NCBI GenBank assembly: GCA_009377495.1 | Contig: WHTZ01000017.1 | Span: 31,029-95,028, forward strand | Direction: 5' to 3' | From: Luteitalea sp. | GTDB taxonomy: Bacteria > Acidobacteriota > Vicinamibacteria > Vicinamibacterales > Vicinamibacteraceae | DNA: 64,000 nucleotides | Shown: positions 16,330 through 25,570 of the stretch, piece after piece | Layout: every line of letters starts with the position of its first letter | Position numbering within the stretch: position 1 is the stretch's first letter | Notes under the pieces: generated by a model | Databases searched by the model: none | The model's input: only the letters and a program-made list of their open reading frames with translations | What the model was told of the DNA's origin: nothing | Position numbers and translations under genes: made by a program

Positions 16330-17490
16330 ATGACCGATTCATTTCAACCACGACCGGAGCACAAGTTTTCGTTTGGCCTCTGGACCGTGGGCAACCCTGG
16401 TCGCGATCCGTTTGGCGAACCGGTCCGCCCGCGGCTGGCCCCGACGGATGCGGTGAAGCTCCTTGCCGAGGTGGGCGCCTGGGGCGTGAACTTCCACGAC
16501 AATGACTTGGTGCCCATCGATGCCACGCGGCCCGAACGCGATCACATCGTCAAAGCGTTCAAGCAGGCCCTCAGCGACCACGGCATGGTCGTGCCGATGG
16601 CCACGGTCAACCTCTTCACGGATCCTGCGTTTCGCGACGGCGCCTTCACCGCCAACGATCCGAACGTCCGCGCCTATGCGCTGCAAAAAACGATGGGTGC
16701 GATGGACCTCGGGGCGGAGATGGGTGCGACGATCTTCGTGCTGTGGGGCGGTCGCGAAGGCACGGAGACAGACGCGTGCCGCCGGCCGGACGAGGCCGTG
16801 AAGCGCCTCCGCGAGGCGGTGGACTTCCTCTGCGAGTACAACATCGAGCAGAAGTACCGCTATCGCTTCGCGCTCGAGGCAAAGCCCAACGAGCCGCGCG
16901 GCGATATCTACATGGCGACGACGGGCGCGTATCTCGGCTTCATTGCCACGCTCGCTCGCCCTGACATGGTGGGAGTGAACCCTGAGGTGGCGCACGAGCA
17001 CATGTCTGGCCTCAACGTCACCCACGCCGTTGCGCAAGCATGGGAAGCGGGCAAGCTCTTCCACATCGATCTGAACGATCAGCATGTTGGCCGCTACGAT
17101 CAGGACTTCCGTTTCGGCGCGGCGAACCCACGGTCGGCGTTCTTTCTGGTGAAGTTCCTCGAGGACGTTGGCTACGGTGGGCCTCGTCACTTCGACGCGC
17201 ACGCGTACCGCACCGAAGACCTCGAGGGGGTCAAGGCGTTTGCACGCGGCTGCATGCGCACCTACCTCATTCTCCGGGACAAGGCGGCACGCTGGAACGC
17301 GGATCCGGAGATTCACGCGCTCCTGAGTCAGATCGGCGGGGGACGGGCATCCGAGCCTCGTGTCTACTCGGCAGAGCGTGTCGAGGGGCTCAAGGCACGC
17401 ACGTTCGACCGAGCGGCGCTCGCCAGGCAAGGGCTCGCCTACGAACAGCTCGATCAGCTCACCACGGAGATCCTGCTGGGCGTCAGGTAG
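16330..17490 (+). CDS. xylA: Xylose isomerase, actinobacterial-type (about 387 residues)
   Basis: From the ATG at 16330 the protein reads [20 protein letters not shown], as in short class I xylose isomerases. Catalytic and metal motifs are present: NFHDND (active-site His), [14 protein letters not shown] (first metal glutamate and catalytic Lys), [12 protein letters not shown] and HIDLNDQ. It isomerises D-xylose to D-xylulose and acts with the adjacent xylulokinase. An in-frame GTG at 16300 is possible but lies in the repeat. The stop is 2 nt from the convergent stop of the M50 protease gene. Confidence 0.93.
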   Translation: MTDSFQPRPEHKFSFGLWTVGNPGRDPFGEPVRPRLAPTDAVKLLAEVGAWGVNFHDNDLVPIDATRPERDHIVKAFKQALSDHGMVVPMATVNLFTDPAFRDGAFTANDPNVRAYALQKTMGAMDLGAEMGATIFVLWGGREGTETDACRRPDEAVKRLREAVDFLCEYNIEQKYRYRFALEAKPNEPRGDIYMATTGAYLGFIATLARPDMVGVNPEVAHEHMSGLNVTHAVAQAWEAGKLFHIDLNDQHVGRYDQDFRFGAANPRSAFFLVKFLEDVGYGGPRHFDAHAYRTEDLEGVKAFARGCMRTYLILRDKAARWNADPEIHALLSQIGGGRASEPRVYSAERVEGLKARTFDRAALARQGLAYEQLDQLTTEILLGVR

Positions 17491-17492
17491 GA

Positions 17493-18578
17493 TTAAGAGC
17501 TGGCCTTGCGCAACATCACGAACTCACCGATGTTCTCCGACGTGAGCAAGCCGACGAGCCGGCGACCATCGAGCACCGGCAGCACGGGCGAGCCAGCCTC
17601 TTGCAGCCGCGCCAGGGCGCGATCGAGCATCTCGCGCGGGTCGACCACGCCGAAGGTCGTGCTCATGGCCTCACGCACGGGCGCAGTGAGACCTTGTTCC
17701 GTGACTGCCTTCACCAGGCCGTCGCGGGTGAGCACGCCGATGAGTTGCCCGTCCTCGATGACGGGGAAGTTCTGCTGCGTCCCGCTGATGACCAGATCCG
17801 CCGCACGCTGGAGCGGATCCTCGGCGTGAAGGGTGTGGAACTCGGTGATCATCGCGCGGTACACCGGCACGCCCGCCAGCGCCGATCGCAGGCTGACCAT
17901 GGAGCTTTCGGCGGACGCACCCAGCCAGACAAAGAGCGCAATGAACACCAGCATGGGGTTCGTGAACAGGCCCCAGAACCCGAACAGCATCGCGAGCCCT
18001 TGTCCGAGCGCCGCCGCAATCTCGGTGGCGCGCACGTAGTCGAAGCGTGTCGCGAGCAGCGCGCGCAGGGCGCGGCCCCCATCCATGGGAAACGCCGGAA
18101 TCAAATTGAACAGCGCCAGCGCGACATTGATCAACAGGAAGTCGCGCGCCACACCCTGGATACCCTCAGGACGCTCCAGCAGCACCTGCGACAGCGGAAC
18201 ATCTGCTGCGATGAGCAATATCGCGAGGAACGTGGCAATGGCGAGCGCCGCGTTGACGGCCGGACCCGCAAGGGCCACCCACAGCTCCTGTCGGGGCTCC
18301 TCCGGCATGCGCTCCAGCCTGGCGAGGCCACCGATTGGCAGCAGCGTGATATCCCGGGTCCGAATGCCGAAACGCCGAGCCGTCAAGGCGTGACCGAACT
18401 CGTGCAGCACGACGGTGCCGAAAATCGCGAGCACGAAGACGACCCTGCCGATCGACGCCGTGAGCCCTTCGTCCGTCCTCCAGCCGCTCAGCAGGATGAA
18501 GCCAATGAACGCCACAAACGTGATGTGGAGGTAGACGGGAATGCCGGCAACGGTCGCGATGCGGATGGACCAGGACAT
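17493..18578 (-). CDS. M50 (site-2) membrane zinc protease with two CBS domains
   Basis: About 361 residues from the ATG at 18578. The zinc motif HEFGH (about residues 59-63) lies in a transmembrane helix and the third ligand region is NLIPAFPMDGG. After roughly five to six helices, the C-terminal third holds a CBS pair (YRAMITEFHTLHAEDPLQ..., then GVVDPREMLDRALARLQ...), which usually binds adenine nucleotides. Such proteases cleave membrane-embedded substrates and the CBS pair may gate activity. A start at the TTG at 18605 is also possible. No substrate is suggested by context. Confidence 0.88.
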   Translation of the reverse strand: MSWSIRIATVAGIPVYLHITFVAFIGFILLSGWRTDEGLTASIGRVVFVLAIFGTVVLHEFGHALTARRFGIRTRDITLLPIGGLARLERMPEEPRQELWVALAGPAVNAALAIATFLAILLIAADVPLSQVLLERPEGIQGVARDFLLINVALALFNLIPAFPMDGGRALRALLATRFDYVRATEIAAALGQGLAMLFGFWGLFTNPMLVFIALFVWLGASAESSMVSLRSALAGVPVYRAMITEFHTLHAEDPLQRAADLVISGTQQNFPVIEDGQLIGVLTRDGLVKAVTEQGLTAPVREAMSTTFGVVDPREMLDRALARLQEAGSPVLPVLDGRRLVGLLTSENIGEFVMLRKASS

Positions 18579-18626
18579 GAGGGCTGAGTCCTTGTCAATG
18601 CTCAACGCTCAATGCCTTGGGCATTG

Positions 18627-19349
18627 CTAAAACCGCACCGTCAATCCAAGCCCTGCGTTGAGGCTCATTGGACGTCGGTCGTCGAGCTCGAATGCCTCGC
18701 GATACCACACGGCCCGCACGTCGCCGCGCAGGGCCACGCCGCGGATCGCGCCGCGTGATCGTGCCAGGAGGGGATACATCATGCCTGCTCCGACAAAGAA
18801 CACTTGCCCCGTGTCGACGACACGCCGGCCCTCGTGCAATTGTCGCACGTAGCCCGCGCCGCCGCGGACGAACGGTGTGACCCGCGCAATCGTCAGGCGC
18901 GGTAGGCGCACGACGAGTGCCCCCTCGACGCTGAGTTGGATCAAGCGATCGGTAGCGGTGACCGTCTCCGGCACCTCGACGTCACCGATCACGGTCGTGC
19001 GAACCTCGGGCTGTCCCAAACCGACACCAGCCTCTGCGCTGATGAGGGGGGTCAGCCGATACCCTAGCGTCGCCTCGAACGCGGCCGCAGACGCGATGCG
19101 CGCATCCGTGGTAAACAGTATGAAGTCGTCGCCGCGCGGGGCCCCGTTCCCGGGAATGGATGCCGTTGTCCGACCGAGCCTCGAGTCGCCCCACCAACCC
19201 GCACCCACCGTGAGCTCGAATCGTCCGCGCAGGCGCGATTCGCGCGGCGTCACAGCCTGCTTGGATGGCGTGGGCGCTGGCTGCGCGCCCGCCGCGTCCG
19301 CGACCAGGATGACGCCCGCACAGGCGAGCAACACTACATGCGCCCTCAA
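18627..19349 (-). CDS. Outer-membrane beta-barrel-like protein
   Basis: The 240-residue product has a signal peptide (MRAHVVLLACAGVILVADAAGAQ), then alternating beta-strand segments (FELTVGAGWWGDSRLG, AFEATLGYRLTPLISAEAGVG, VTPFVRGGAGYVRQL) and a C-terminal ...GLGLTVRF, the aromatic-ended strand recognised by the BAM complex. Its start overlaps the matrixin stop by 4 nt (ATGA), so it is translationally coupled to the protease. No specific function is recognisable. Confidence 0.7.
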   Translation of the reverse strand: MRAHVVLLACAGVILVADAAGAQPAPTPSKQAVTPRESRLRGRFELTVGAGWWGDSRLGRTTASIPGNGAPRGDDFILFTTDARIASAAAFEATLGYRLTPLISAEAGVGLGQPEVRTTVIGDVEVPETVTATDRLIQLSVEGALVVRLPRLTIARVTPFVRGGAGYVRQLHEGRRVVDTGQVFFVGAGMMYPLLARSRGAIRGVALRGDVRAVWYREAFELDDRRPMSLNAGLGLTVRF

Positions 19350-20425
19350 CGTGCCCTCACGGAGATCCTGATCTCCCCCGTGTCCGAGCCGGCCTGAACA
19401 TTCGCGAGCTTGGTGTGCACCGCGGCCAGGAAATCGACGTCGACTCGGTCCGTCTCGTCGAAGAAGCTATCCAGATCACCGTCATCGAGCGGTTCGACGC
19501 GCAAGAGGCACGGCCCCGCGTCAACGCCAGCGATCACGAAGCCCCCATCGTCGGACAGCGAGAAATTACCAACCAACTGCCGGGTGCGCAGATTGAAGGC
19601 CGTGACGTGCGCACCAAATACCCCACGGCCATCCTTCGTGATACGCCCGCTGACGCTACCCGTGCGGCGACGAAAATCGCCCGCGGGATAGAGATCGGAG
19701 AGACCGGCGATGTCGTCCGCCATGGGCCTCCGTCCGTCGATGTTGCCCGGTGAGAACGCAATGGGGAACATCACAGCGCCCGCACCAAGCACGCGCCGAC
19801 CGCCGCCGTGCACGAGCTCCGTCTCGCCGAGGGCCGAGTGCGAGAGGCCCGTCAGATGGCCAAGCTCGTGCAGCGCAATGGACTCCAGGTCGAACCGACC
19901 CGGTTCGCCGCCCGAAGCCGTCGTCCACGGAAATGCGGCATTGAAGAAGATGTCGGCTTCCAGAATCTCGCCCGTGACAGTATCGACGGTGATGCTCGTC
20001 GCGCCCAGTACGCGCTCGAGCTCAGGTCGGTCTTCGAAGCCCAGCGTGCTCATCCCATCTTCCTCGCCCGGTAGCGACGCGGTAAAGCCCGCACGCGCGA
20101 AGGTGATGGAGGCCGTCGGCACGTCTTCCCACGCCCGCGCCGCACGCTGGACAGCGCCATCGAGATCCGTCGGCGTCACGCCGGGCACGCCCTGGTCGCT
20201 GACGAAGTAACGCACGGGAAGCTCCTGCCACCGCAGGGCGATCGTCTGATCACCGATGTGAACGCCGAGCTTCAAGTACGCAAACGTGGGTGACGCGAGA
20301 AGGACCACCAACAACAGCGCCTTGACCAAAGCCGCGCTCACGTTGGCGGAGCAACGGTCACCACGCTTGGACTTGGATCCCTGAACCTCTCTCGCCCCTC
20401 GCCCCTCGCCCCTTGCACCTCTCAT
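19346..20425 (-). CDS. Secreted matrixin-type (M10A-like) zinc metalloprotease
   Basis: The open frame is 359 residues. The catalytic zinc motif HELGHLTGLSHS (HExxHxxGxxH) is complete, followed by a Met-turn candidate (GAVMFPIAF) and an ADDIAGLSDLYP segment typical of matrixins. The C-terminal third resembles a carboxypeptidase-regulatory-like beta domain (SGRITKDGRGVFGAHVTAFN). The first ~25 codons after the ATG at 20425 are repeat-encoded Arg/Gly-rich sequence. A GTG just before the hydrophobic segment ALVKALLLVVLLASPTFA would give a normal signal peptide and may be the real start. It overlaps both neighbouring genes by 4 nt, so the three form one operon. Confidence 0.83.
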   Translation of the reverse strand: MRGARGEGRGAREVQGSKSKRGDRCSANVSAALVKALLLVVLLASPTFAYLKLGVHIGDQTIALRWQELPVRYFVSDQGVPGVTPTDLDGAVQRAARAWEDVPTASITFARAGFTASLPGEEDGMSTLGFEDRPELERVLGATSITVDTVTGEILEADIFFNAAFPWTTASGGEPGRFDLESIALHELGHLTGLSHSALGETELVHGGGRRVLGAGAVMFPIAFSPGNIDGRRPMADDIAGLSDLYPAGDFRRRTGSVSGRITKDGRGVFGAHVTAFNLRTRQLVGNFSLSDDGGFVIAGVDAGPCLLRVEPLDDGDLDSFFDETDRVDVDFLAAVHTKLANVQAGSDTGEIRISVRAR

Positions 20426-20991
20426 GGACGGGCTCCCGCGGCAGAGGCCGTCGCGACTAGCTGGCGGAGCTGTGCCTCGAACGCGCTCAGCGCGATCGGG
20501 TCACGGGAACCATCGCCGCGAACCACCCGCTCGGTGCGCGATGTGGCCTGCAGACCGGCTGGCACGACGACGCGCGTCTTCGCCAGCTCATCGGTCGTGA
20601 CGCGATACGTTCCCTGGAAGAGACCTAGCACGTACGGCATCGACGGTCCCCGGGCATTCAGGAACAGCACCACTTCCTCACCTTCGACGTACTCGGGGGC
20701 TCCAATCACGAGCGTGCGATACCGGCCGAGTGTGCCGCCTGGCACGCGAAACATGACGTCCTCTCCGAGGTCACCCTTGTAGTAGCTGAGGGCATGGACT
20801 CTCACGAGCCTCTCGATGCGTCGACCGTCGCCTTCACGAGCCTGAACGCTCACGACACGCCCGCGCACGATGGCGAGCGAGCCTCGCACGAGCTCGTTCA
20901 AGTCAGCCGGCACGACGACCGTGGCGCGCGCAGCCGCTGGCACGATGCTCAACGTCAGCACAATCAAGCACCACACGAGGTCACGATTCAT
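20422..20991 (-). CDS. Secreted conserved protein of unknown function
   Basis: The 189-residue product has a signal peptide (MNRDLVWCLIVLTLSIVPAAARA) and then VVPADLNELVRGSLAIVRGRVV, a beta-rich body, and a segment on assembly of a transported or folded chain (YYKGDLGEDVMFRVPGG). No enzyme motif is seen. Its stop overlaps the matrixin start by 4 nt. The coupling with a secreted protease and a beta-barrel protein suggests a shared surface role. I infer it could be an accessory factor or inhibitor for the protease, but nothing in the sequence proves this. Confidence 0.6.
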   Translation of the reverse strand: MNRDLVWCLIVLTLSIVPAAARATVVVPADLNELVRGSLAIVRGRVVSVQAREGDGRRIERLVRVHALSYYKGDLGEDVMFRVPGGTLGRYRTLVIGAPEYVEGEEVVLFLNARGPSMPYVLGLFQGTYRVTTDELAKTRVVVPAGLQATSRTERVVRGDGSRDPIALSAFEAQLRQLVATASAAGARP

Positions 20992-21054
20992 GGAGAACTA
21001 ATCTACAGGGCGCGAGGCAGGGCGTCAAAACGAGAGGTGCCGGGTGCGCCCGCG

Positions 21055-22866
21055 TCACAGCGGCCAAGCAAAGAGGATCGCGGGAATGGCGACGAGCACG
21101 ATCACGCCCTCGAGCGGAAGCCCAACGCGCCAGTAGTCCCCAAATCGATAGCCTCCGGGTCCCATGACAATCGTGTTGGACTGATGGCCGACCGGCGTCA
21201 GGAACGCGCAAGACGCGCCGACGGCCACGGCCATGAGAAACGCGTCGGGGTTGCACTCGAGCGAGCGCGCAAGCTCGACCGCGATTGGCGCCATGACGAG
21301 TGCGGTCGCGGCATTGTTGACCACATCCGACACGATCATCGTCGCCACGAGCAACGCCGTCAGGACCACCACCGGCGACATTTCCTGCGTGGCGTGCAGG
21401 ATGCCGTTGGCGAAGAGCGTCGTCGTGCCCGTACGTTCTAGCGCCTCACCGAGAGGCAGCATTGCGCCCAGTAGCACGATCGTCGGCCAATCCACCTCGG
21501 TGTACAGATCTCGCTCCGGCAGAATCCCGAGCACGACGTACACCGCGGCGGCGGCTATGAGCGCGAGCGGGAGCGATACGACACCCGACGTCCCAAGCCC
21601 GAGCGCAGCGGCGAAGATGACGAGGGCGGTCGCGATGCGCCGCGGTTGCCCAAGCCGGATGGGTCGCTTCGCAAGAGGCAGAAGTCCGGCGTCCAGAATC
21701 CTGTCCGTTTCGTCTGGCGCGCACTGCAGGAGCAGCACATCGCCGGCCTGCAGCGTGAGGTCGGTCAGTCGTGTGTCGATTGGCCGACCGGCACGAGCCA
21801 CGGCCACGAGCGCCACGCGATCGTCGGTCAACCAACCGAGGTAGCTGGCAGATCGGCCGACGAGCGCGGAGGCTGTTCGTATGACGCCTTCGACGAACAC
21901 GCGCTTCTCCGAATCGTCTTTCTCTGGCGCGTCCGGGCTCTGATCAGAATCCTGGGTCTCCTGCGCACGACGCCGGCCGCCGCTGTCGACGAGCTCCAAC
22001 CGATAGCGATCCACGAGCTTCTGAAGGGGATCCGGGTCGCCGCGGACGAGCAAGATGTCGTCGGCGGCGACGAGCCGAGTGAGTGCCGTGGCCAGCCGCT
22101 TCGGTCCGTGGGCAATGCCTACCAGCACGACGTCGCTGTTCTCCTCGCGTACGGCCCCCAGCGACTCGCCAATGATCGTACTGTCGAGCGGCACCCGTGC
22201 CTCGGCGACGTAGCGCTCCACCTCGAAGAGCGGCTGCCCGGCACCGGCGCTGCGCCGCTCGGCCGGCAGCAGTCGCCAGCCGACCAGCACGAGGAACGTC
22301 ACGCCCGCCGCGGCCACGATAAGGCCGACCGGTGCAAAGTCGAACATGGCGAACGAGCGGCCAACCGCTTCTGCACGATACGTGGCGACGATGATGTTAG
22401 GCGGCGTGCCGATGAGCGTGATCATGCCCCCCAAGAGGCTCGCGAAGGCGAGCGGCATGAGCAGCATGGCCGGTGCACGCTGTCGCTCGGCCGCGGTGGC
22501 CAGCGCAACCGGCAGGAGGAGCGCGAGCGCGCCCACGTTGTTCATGAAGGCCGAGGCCACGCTCACGGTGAGCACGAGCACGGCGATATGTGTGAGCTTA
22601 CCGCGCGTCAGCGGCAACAGTTGCTGAGCCACGACGTCAACGACGCCCGAATTTCGGAGCCCATGGCTAATGATGAGCACCGCAACGACCGTCACGACCG
22701 CCGGATGGCCGAACCCGAGAAACGCACGGTCAACAGGAACGAGGCCCAGCAGGACCACCGCGATGAGCGCCGCGACCGCGACGAGATCGTGCCGCCACCG
22801 GTGCCAGACGAAGAGCACGACCGTCACGGCGAGAACGGCCAGGAGCAGGATCTGAGGTCCGTTCAC
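21055..22866 (-). CDS. SLC13/DASS-type anion permease with two internal TrkA-C (RCK_C) domains
   Basis: About 603 residues from a GTG at 22866; the open frame upstream runs into a repeat. Two hydrophobic halves of about five to six helices each (first with VDRAFLGFGHPAVVTVVAVLI and LIGTPPNIIV, second with DVVNNAATALVMAP and GHQSNTIVMGPGGY) flank a soluble middle section. That section holds two TrkA-C-like modules (about residues 195-270 and 300-380). This is the architecture of SLC13-related sodium/dicarboxylate or sulfate permeases with regulatory RCK_C domains. The NTP motifs are consistent with sodium sites. The transported anion cannot be named. Confidence 0.85.
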   Translation of the reverse strand: MNGPQILLLAVLAVTVVLFVWHRWRHDLVAVAALIAVVLLGLVPVDRAFLGFGHPAVVTVVAVLIISHGLRNSGVVDVVAQQLLPLTRGKLTHIAVLVLTVSVASAFMNNVGALALLLPVALATAAERQRAPAMLLMPLAFASLLGGMITLIGTPPNIIVATYRAEAVGRSFAMFDFAPVGLIVAAAGVTFLVLVGWRLLPAERRSAGAGQPLFEVERYVAEARVPLDSTIIGESLGAVREENSDVVLVGIAHGPKRLATALTRLVAADDILLVRGDPDPLQKLVDRYRLELVDSGGRRRAQETQDSDQSPDAPEKDDSEKRVFVEGVIRTASALVGRSASYLGWLTDDRVALVAVARAGRPIDTRLTDLTLQAGDVLLLQCAPDETDRILDAGLLPLAKRPIRLGQPRRIATALVIFAAALGLGTSGVVSLPLALIAAAAVYVVLGILPERDLYTEVDWPTIVLLGAMLPLGEALERTGTTTLFANGILHATQEMSPVVVLTALLVATMIVSDVVNNAATALVMAPIAVELARSLECNPDAFLMAVAVGASCAFLTPVGHQSNTIVMGPGGYRFGDYWRVGLPLEGVIVLVAIPAILFAWPL

Positions 22867-22904
22867 GCGTCGGATGATAGCGGTCCGAGCGCAAAACGCA
22901 CAGA

Positions 22905-22972
22905 GGAAAAAGGGGACAGGCCCCTTTTTCGGCTGCGTAAGTTCCCGAAAAAGGGGCCTGTCCCCTTTTTCC
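22905..22972. repeat. Double palindrome, GGGGACAGG type
   Basis: Two near-palindromic units, AAAAAGGGGACAGG with its CCCCTTTTT partner (22905-22932) and their inverted copy (22945-22972), are separated by 12 nt. Each arm can form a small hairpin or both can pair into one long stem. It abuts the lpxB stop codon. The sequence is almost identical to 53552-53620. Confidence 0.8.
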
Positions 22973-24100
22973 CTACCCGGCGACGCGCAAGATGGCTTCG
23001 GCGGCGCGGCGTGTGGCACCGGGCCCGCCGAGGCGCGTCTTGACCTCACGCACGGCGTCGCGCGTCGCTTCGCGATGCACGGGGTCGTGGAGATATCGCA
23101 ACGTATGCGCCGCGACGCCTTCGGACGTGAAGTCGTTTTGGATGAGCTCGGGCACAATCTTGCGGCCCGCCACGAGGTTCACCATGCCGTAGGTGTCGAC
23201 CTTCACCAAGCGCTTGCCGAGCGCATAGGTCAGCGGCGACAGTCGATAGACGATGACCATTGGCTTCTCGTGAAGAGCCGTTTGCACGGTAGCCGTACCA
23301 GAAGCCGTGACAACCGCGTCTGCCGCCGCCAGCAGCTCGTCGGTCGCGCCCTCGACGACAGAGAGAACAGGAGGAGGAGAAAACGAGCTCCCGAACAGGG
23401 CATCGTCAAGGCCGGGGGCACGTGCAACGACGAACTGCGCGCGGGGCTCGGCGTCCGCTATCAGGCGCGCGGCGGCCAGCAGCTCCGGTAAGATCGCGCG
23501 CACCTCGTTTGGCCGACTGCCCGGCAACAAGGCAATGGTGGGCGCGTCCGGCTGAAGCTCGAGCCGCGACAAAAGTGCCGCGCGATCTTCGCGCACGTGG
23601 ATCAGCTCGACCAGCGGATGGCCGACGAACGTCACCGGAATGCCCGCCTCGCGGTAGATGGTCTCCTCGAATGGAAAAATGACGAGCACGTGCTCGACGA
23701 ACCGCTTCATCTTGGCGAGCCGACCCGGACGCCACGCCCAGAGCTGCGGACTGATGTAATACACCACCGGTATGCCCATGCCGTGAAGGGCACCGCCCAG
23801 CCGGAAGTTGAAGTCTGGGAAATCGACGGCCACGAACACGTCCGGCCGACGCGCGCGCGCTTCAGCGACCAGATGCCGGTACATGCCATAGGTGCGCGGC
23901 AACTGCCGGATCACTTCGGCGAGCCCGGTCACCGCGTAGCCCCGGTAATCGCCAATAAGCGTGGCGCCAGCCGCCGCGAGTCGTGGTCCGCCGAATCCGA
24001 ACGCCGTCGTGGAGGGATCGATCGCTCGCAGCGTTTCCACGAGCGCGGCCGCGTACAAATCGCCGGACGGCTCACCACAGGAGATCAGAACGGAGGGCAT
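22973..24100 (-). CDS. lpxB: Lipid-A-disaccharide synthase
   Basis: The 375-residue GT19 glycosyltransferase condenses UDP-diacylglucosamine with lipid X at the inner membrane during lipid A synthesis. Family signatures include the N-terminal SCGEPSGDLYAA, FGFGGPRLAAAG, YYISPQLWAWRPGR, LLPGSRPNEV and the C-terminal VTASGTATVQTAL. Length is normal. An internal stretch (FSPPPVLSVVEGATD, near 250) is a common low-complexity insertion in this lineage. The gene starts directly after the M16 peptidase stop on the same strand, in a run with lpxD upstream. It supports an LPS-containing outer membrane. Confidence 0.95.
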   Translation of the reverse strand: MPSVLISCGEPSGDLYAAALVETLRAIDPSTTAFGFGGPRLAAAGATLIGDYRGYAVTGLAEVIRQLPRTYGMYRHLVAEARARRPDVFVAVDFPDFNFRLGGALHGMGIPVVYYISPQLWAWRPGRLAKMKRFVEHVLVIFPFEETIYREAGIPVTFVGHPLVELIHVREDRAALLSRLELQPDAPTIALLPGSRPNEVRAILPELLAAARLIADAEPRAQFVVARAPGLDDALFGSSFSPPPVLSVVEGATDELLAAADAVVTASGTATVQTALHEKPMVIVYRLSPLTYALGKRLVKVDTYGMVNLVAGRKIVPELIQNDFTSEGVAAHTLRYLHDPVHREATRDAVREVKTRLGGPGATRRAAEAILRVAG

Positions 24101-25570
24101 TCACCGTGCCGCCGGCGTGCCAGCAGCGGGTCGAAGGAAGTCAGCGGTGGTGAGGTCCAAGTCGGCCAGCGCGATCTGCTCGAACTGATCGATGCCGATC
24201 GACTCGAGCTGCGGTGCAATCTTGCTTGCGTCACCGACGAGCACGATCGAGAGCCGATCCGGCTGCAGGAACTCTCGCGCCACGCGCTGGACGTCCTGCA
24301 CCGTCACCGCGTCGACCCGATCCCGAAAGGTCTCGAGCTCCTCCACATCGAGGTCATGGAAGAGCGTGTTGAGCACTTGCAGGGCAATCTGGTCTGGCGA
24401 TTCGATGGTGAGCGGAAAGCTGCCCGTGAGGTAGTCCTGCGCCCCTTCGAGCTCACGCCGGCTGACCGGCTCGCGCTGCAACCGCCAGAGCTGGTCAATC
24501 ACCACGCGGAGCGCCTCCCCCGTCGTCTCTGAGCGCGTATCGGTGTCCGCGATGATGTCGCCGCCCCGCTTCAGCGCGTCCATATCCGCCGAAGCGCCAT
24601 AGGTGAGACCTCGCTCGGACCGCAGCACGTTGTGCAGCCGATTCGCGCCTTCGCCGCCCAGCACGTTGATGGCCAGCCGGAGCGACATGTAATCAGGGTG
24701 CTTGCGCGCGATGCCGATTTGACCGACGCGAATCTCGGTCTGGACGGCGTTTGATCGGTCGACCACGACGACCCGACGTGCGGGTGGCGGCGGATCGGTC
24801 ACCTGGAGCATGGGGACGTCGCCGCGCCGCCAGTTCCCAAAGACGCGTTCCGCCCCTTTGAACGCCTCCTCGGCGGTCACGTCGCCGACGATCGCGAGCA
24901 ACGCGTTGTTGGGGACGAACCAGCGCCGATGAAACTGGATCAGATCGTCACGTGTGATGGCCGCGAGCGACTCGGGCGTCCCCTCGGCGGGGATGCCGTA
25001 CGGGTGGAAGCCGTACACCAGGCGGTCGATGGTCGAGTCGGCGACGTACTCCGGGTCCTGGTAATTCACCTTCAACGCAGACAGGAGCTGGCTTCGCTGT
25101 CGCTCGATCTCCTCCGGCGAAAAGGCTGGATTGAGCGCGACGTCGGCCACCAGATCGAGCGCGTCGTCGAAGCTGTCCTTCATGACGAGGACCTGAGCGA
25201 AGCTCAAGTCCGTCGAGGCACCCGTGTCCAGCAAGCCGCCGACCGAGTCGATCGTATCCGCGATCTGCTGGGCTGAGCGCTTCCCCGTGCCCTGGTCGAG
25301 CAGCACACCCATCAACGACGCCACGCCCGGCTTCTTCGGGGGATCCATCGCCGCACCAGCCTGCACCAGCAATCGTGCGGTGATGGCAGGCTGTTCGTGG
25401 TGCGGCACCACGACCACGCGCAAGCCGTTGGCCAGGGTCCGCATCTCGTACGGGGGAAACTCGAGCTTGCCCTCGACGGGCAGCGGCTGGGGCGGGCGTT
25501 CTTGACCCGCCGTGAGAGCCACCAGCATCAGAAGGGTGGACGTCAGCAACGCGTACATACTCTTGGTCAA
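24101..25570 (-). CDS. M16-family peptidase-like protein without the zinc motif
   Basis: The 489-residue product has a signal-like N-terminus and the two-domain M16 fold (LANGLRVVVVPHHEQPAITARLLVQAG; second half with VVVDRSNAVQTEIRVGQIG and GEGANRLHNVLR, containing the family's conserved Arg/Tyr-type region). At the position of HxxEH it reads VASLMGVLLDQGTG, so it cannot bind zinc in the standard way. M16B proteins commonly work as a pair of an active and an inactive subunit. The active partner is the next gene upstream, with a 4-nt overlap (TTGA). An ATG at 25558 is an alternative start. Confidence 0.85.
   Translation of the reverse strand: MTKSMYALLTSTLLMLVALTAGQERPPQPLPVEGKLEFPPYEMRTLANGLRVVVVPHHEQPAITARLLVQAGAAMDPPKKPGVASLMGVLLDQGTGKRSAQQIADTIDSVGGLLDTGASTDLSFAQVLVMKDSFDDALDLVADVALNPAFSPEEIERQRSQLLSALKVNYQDPEYVADSTIDRLVYGFHPYGIPAEGTPESLAAITRDDLIQFHRRWFVPNNALLAIVGDVTAEEAFKGAERVFGNWRRGDVPMLQVTDPPPPARRVVVVDRSNAVQTEIRVGQIGIARKHPDYMSLRLAINVLGGEGANRLHNVLRSERGLTYGASADMDALKRGGDIIADTDTRSETTGEALRVVIDQLWRLQREPVSRRELEGAQDYLTGSFPLTIESPDQIALQVLNTLFHDLDVEELETFRDRVDAVTVQDVQRVAREFLQPDRLSIVLVGDASKIAPQLESIGIDQFEQIALADLDLTTADFLRPAAGTPAAR

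Noticed and set aside
16339..17430. A 363-codon open frame antisense to xylA
   Set aside because: Complete overlap with a strongly supported xylose isomerase and no signature of its own.
21646..23043. A 465-codon open frame antisense to the SLC13 permease and the lpxB end
   Set aside because: Charge-rich, crosses a repeat and two real genes, with no domain evidence.
22867..23157. N-terminal extension of the permease gene by about 97 codons
   Set aside because: The extension translates a palindromic repeat and the antisense strand of lpxB. The GTG at 22866 gives a normal first helix.
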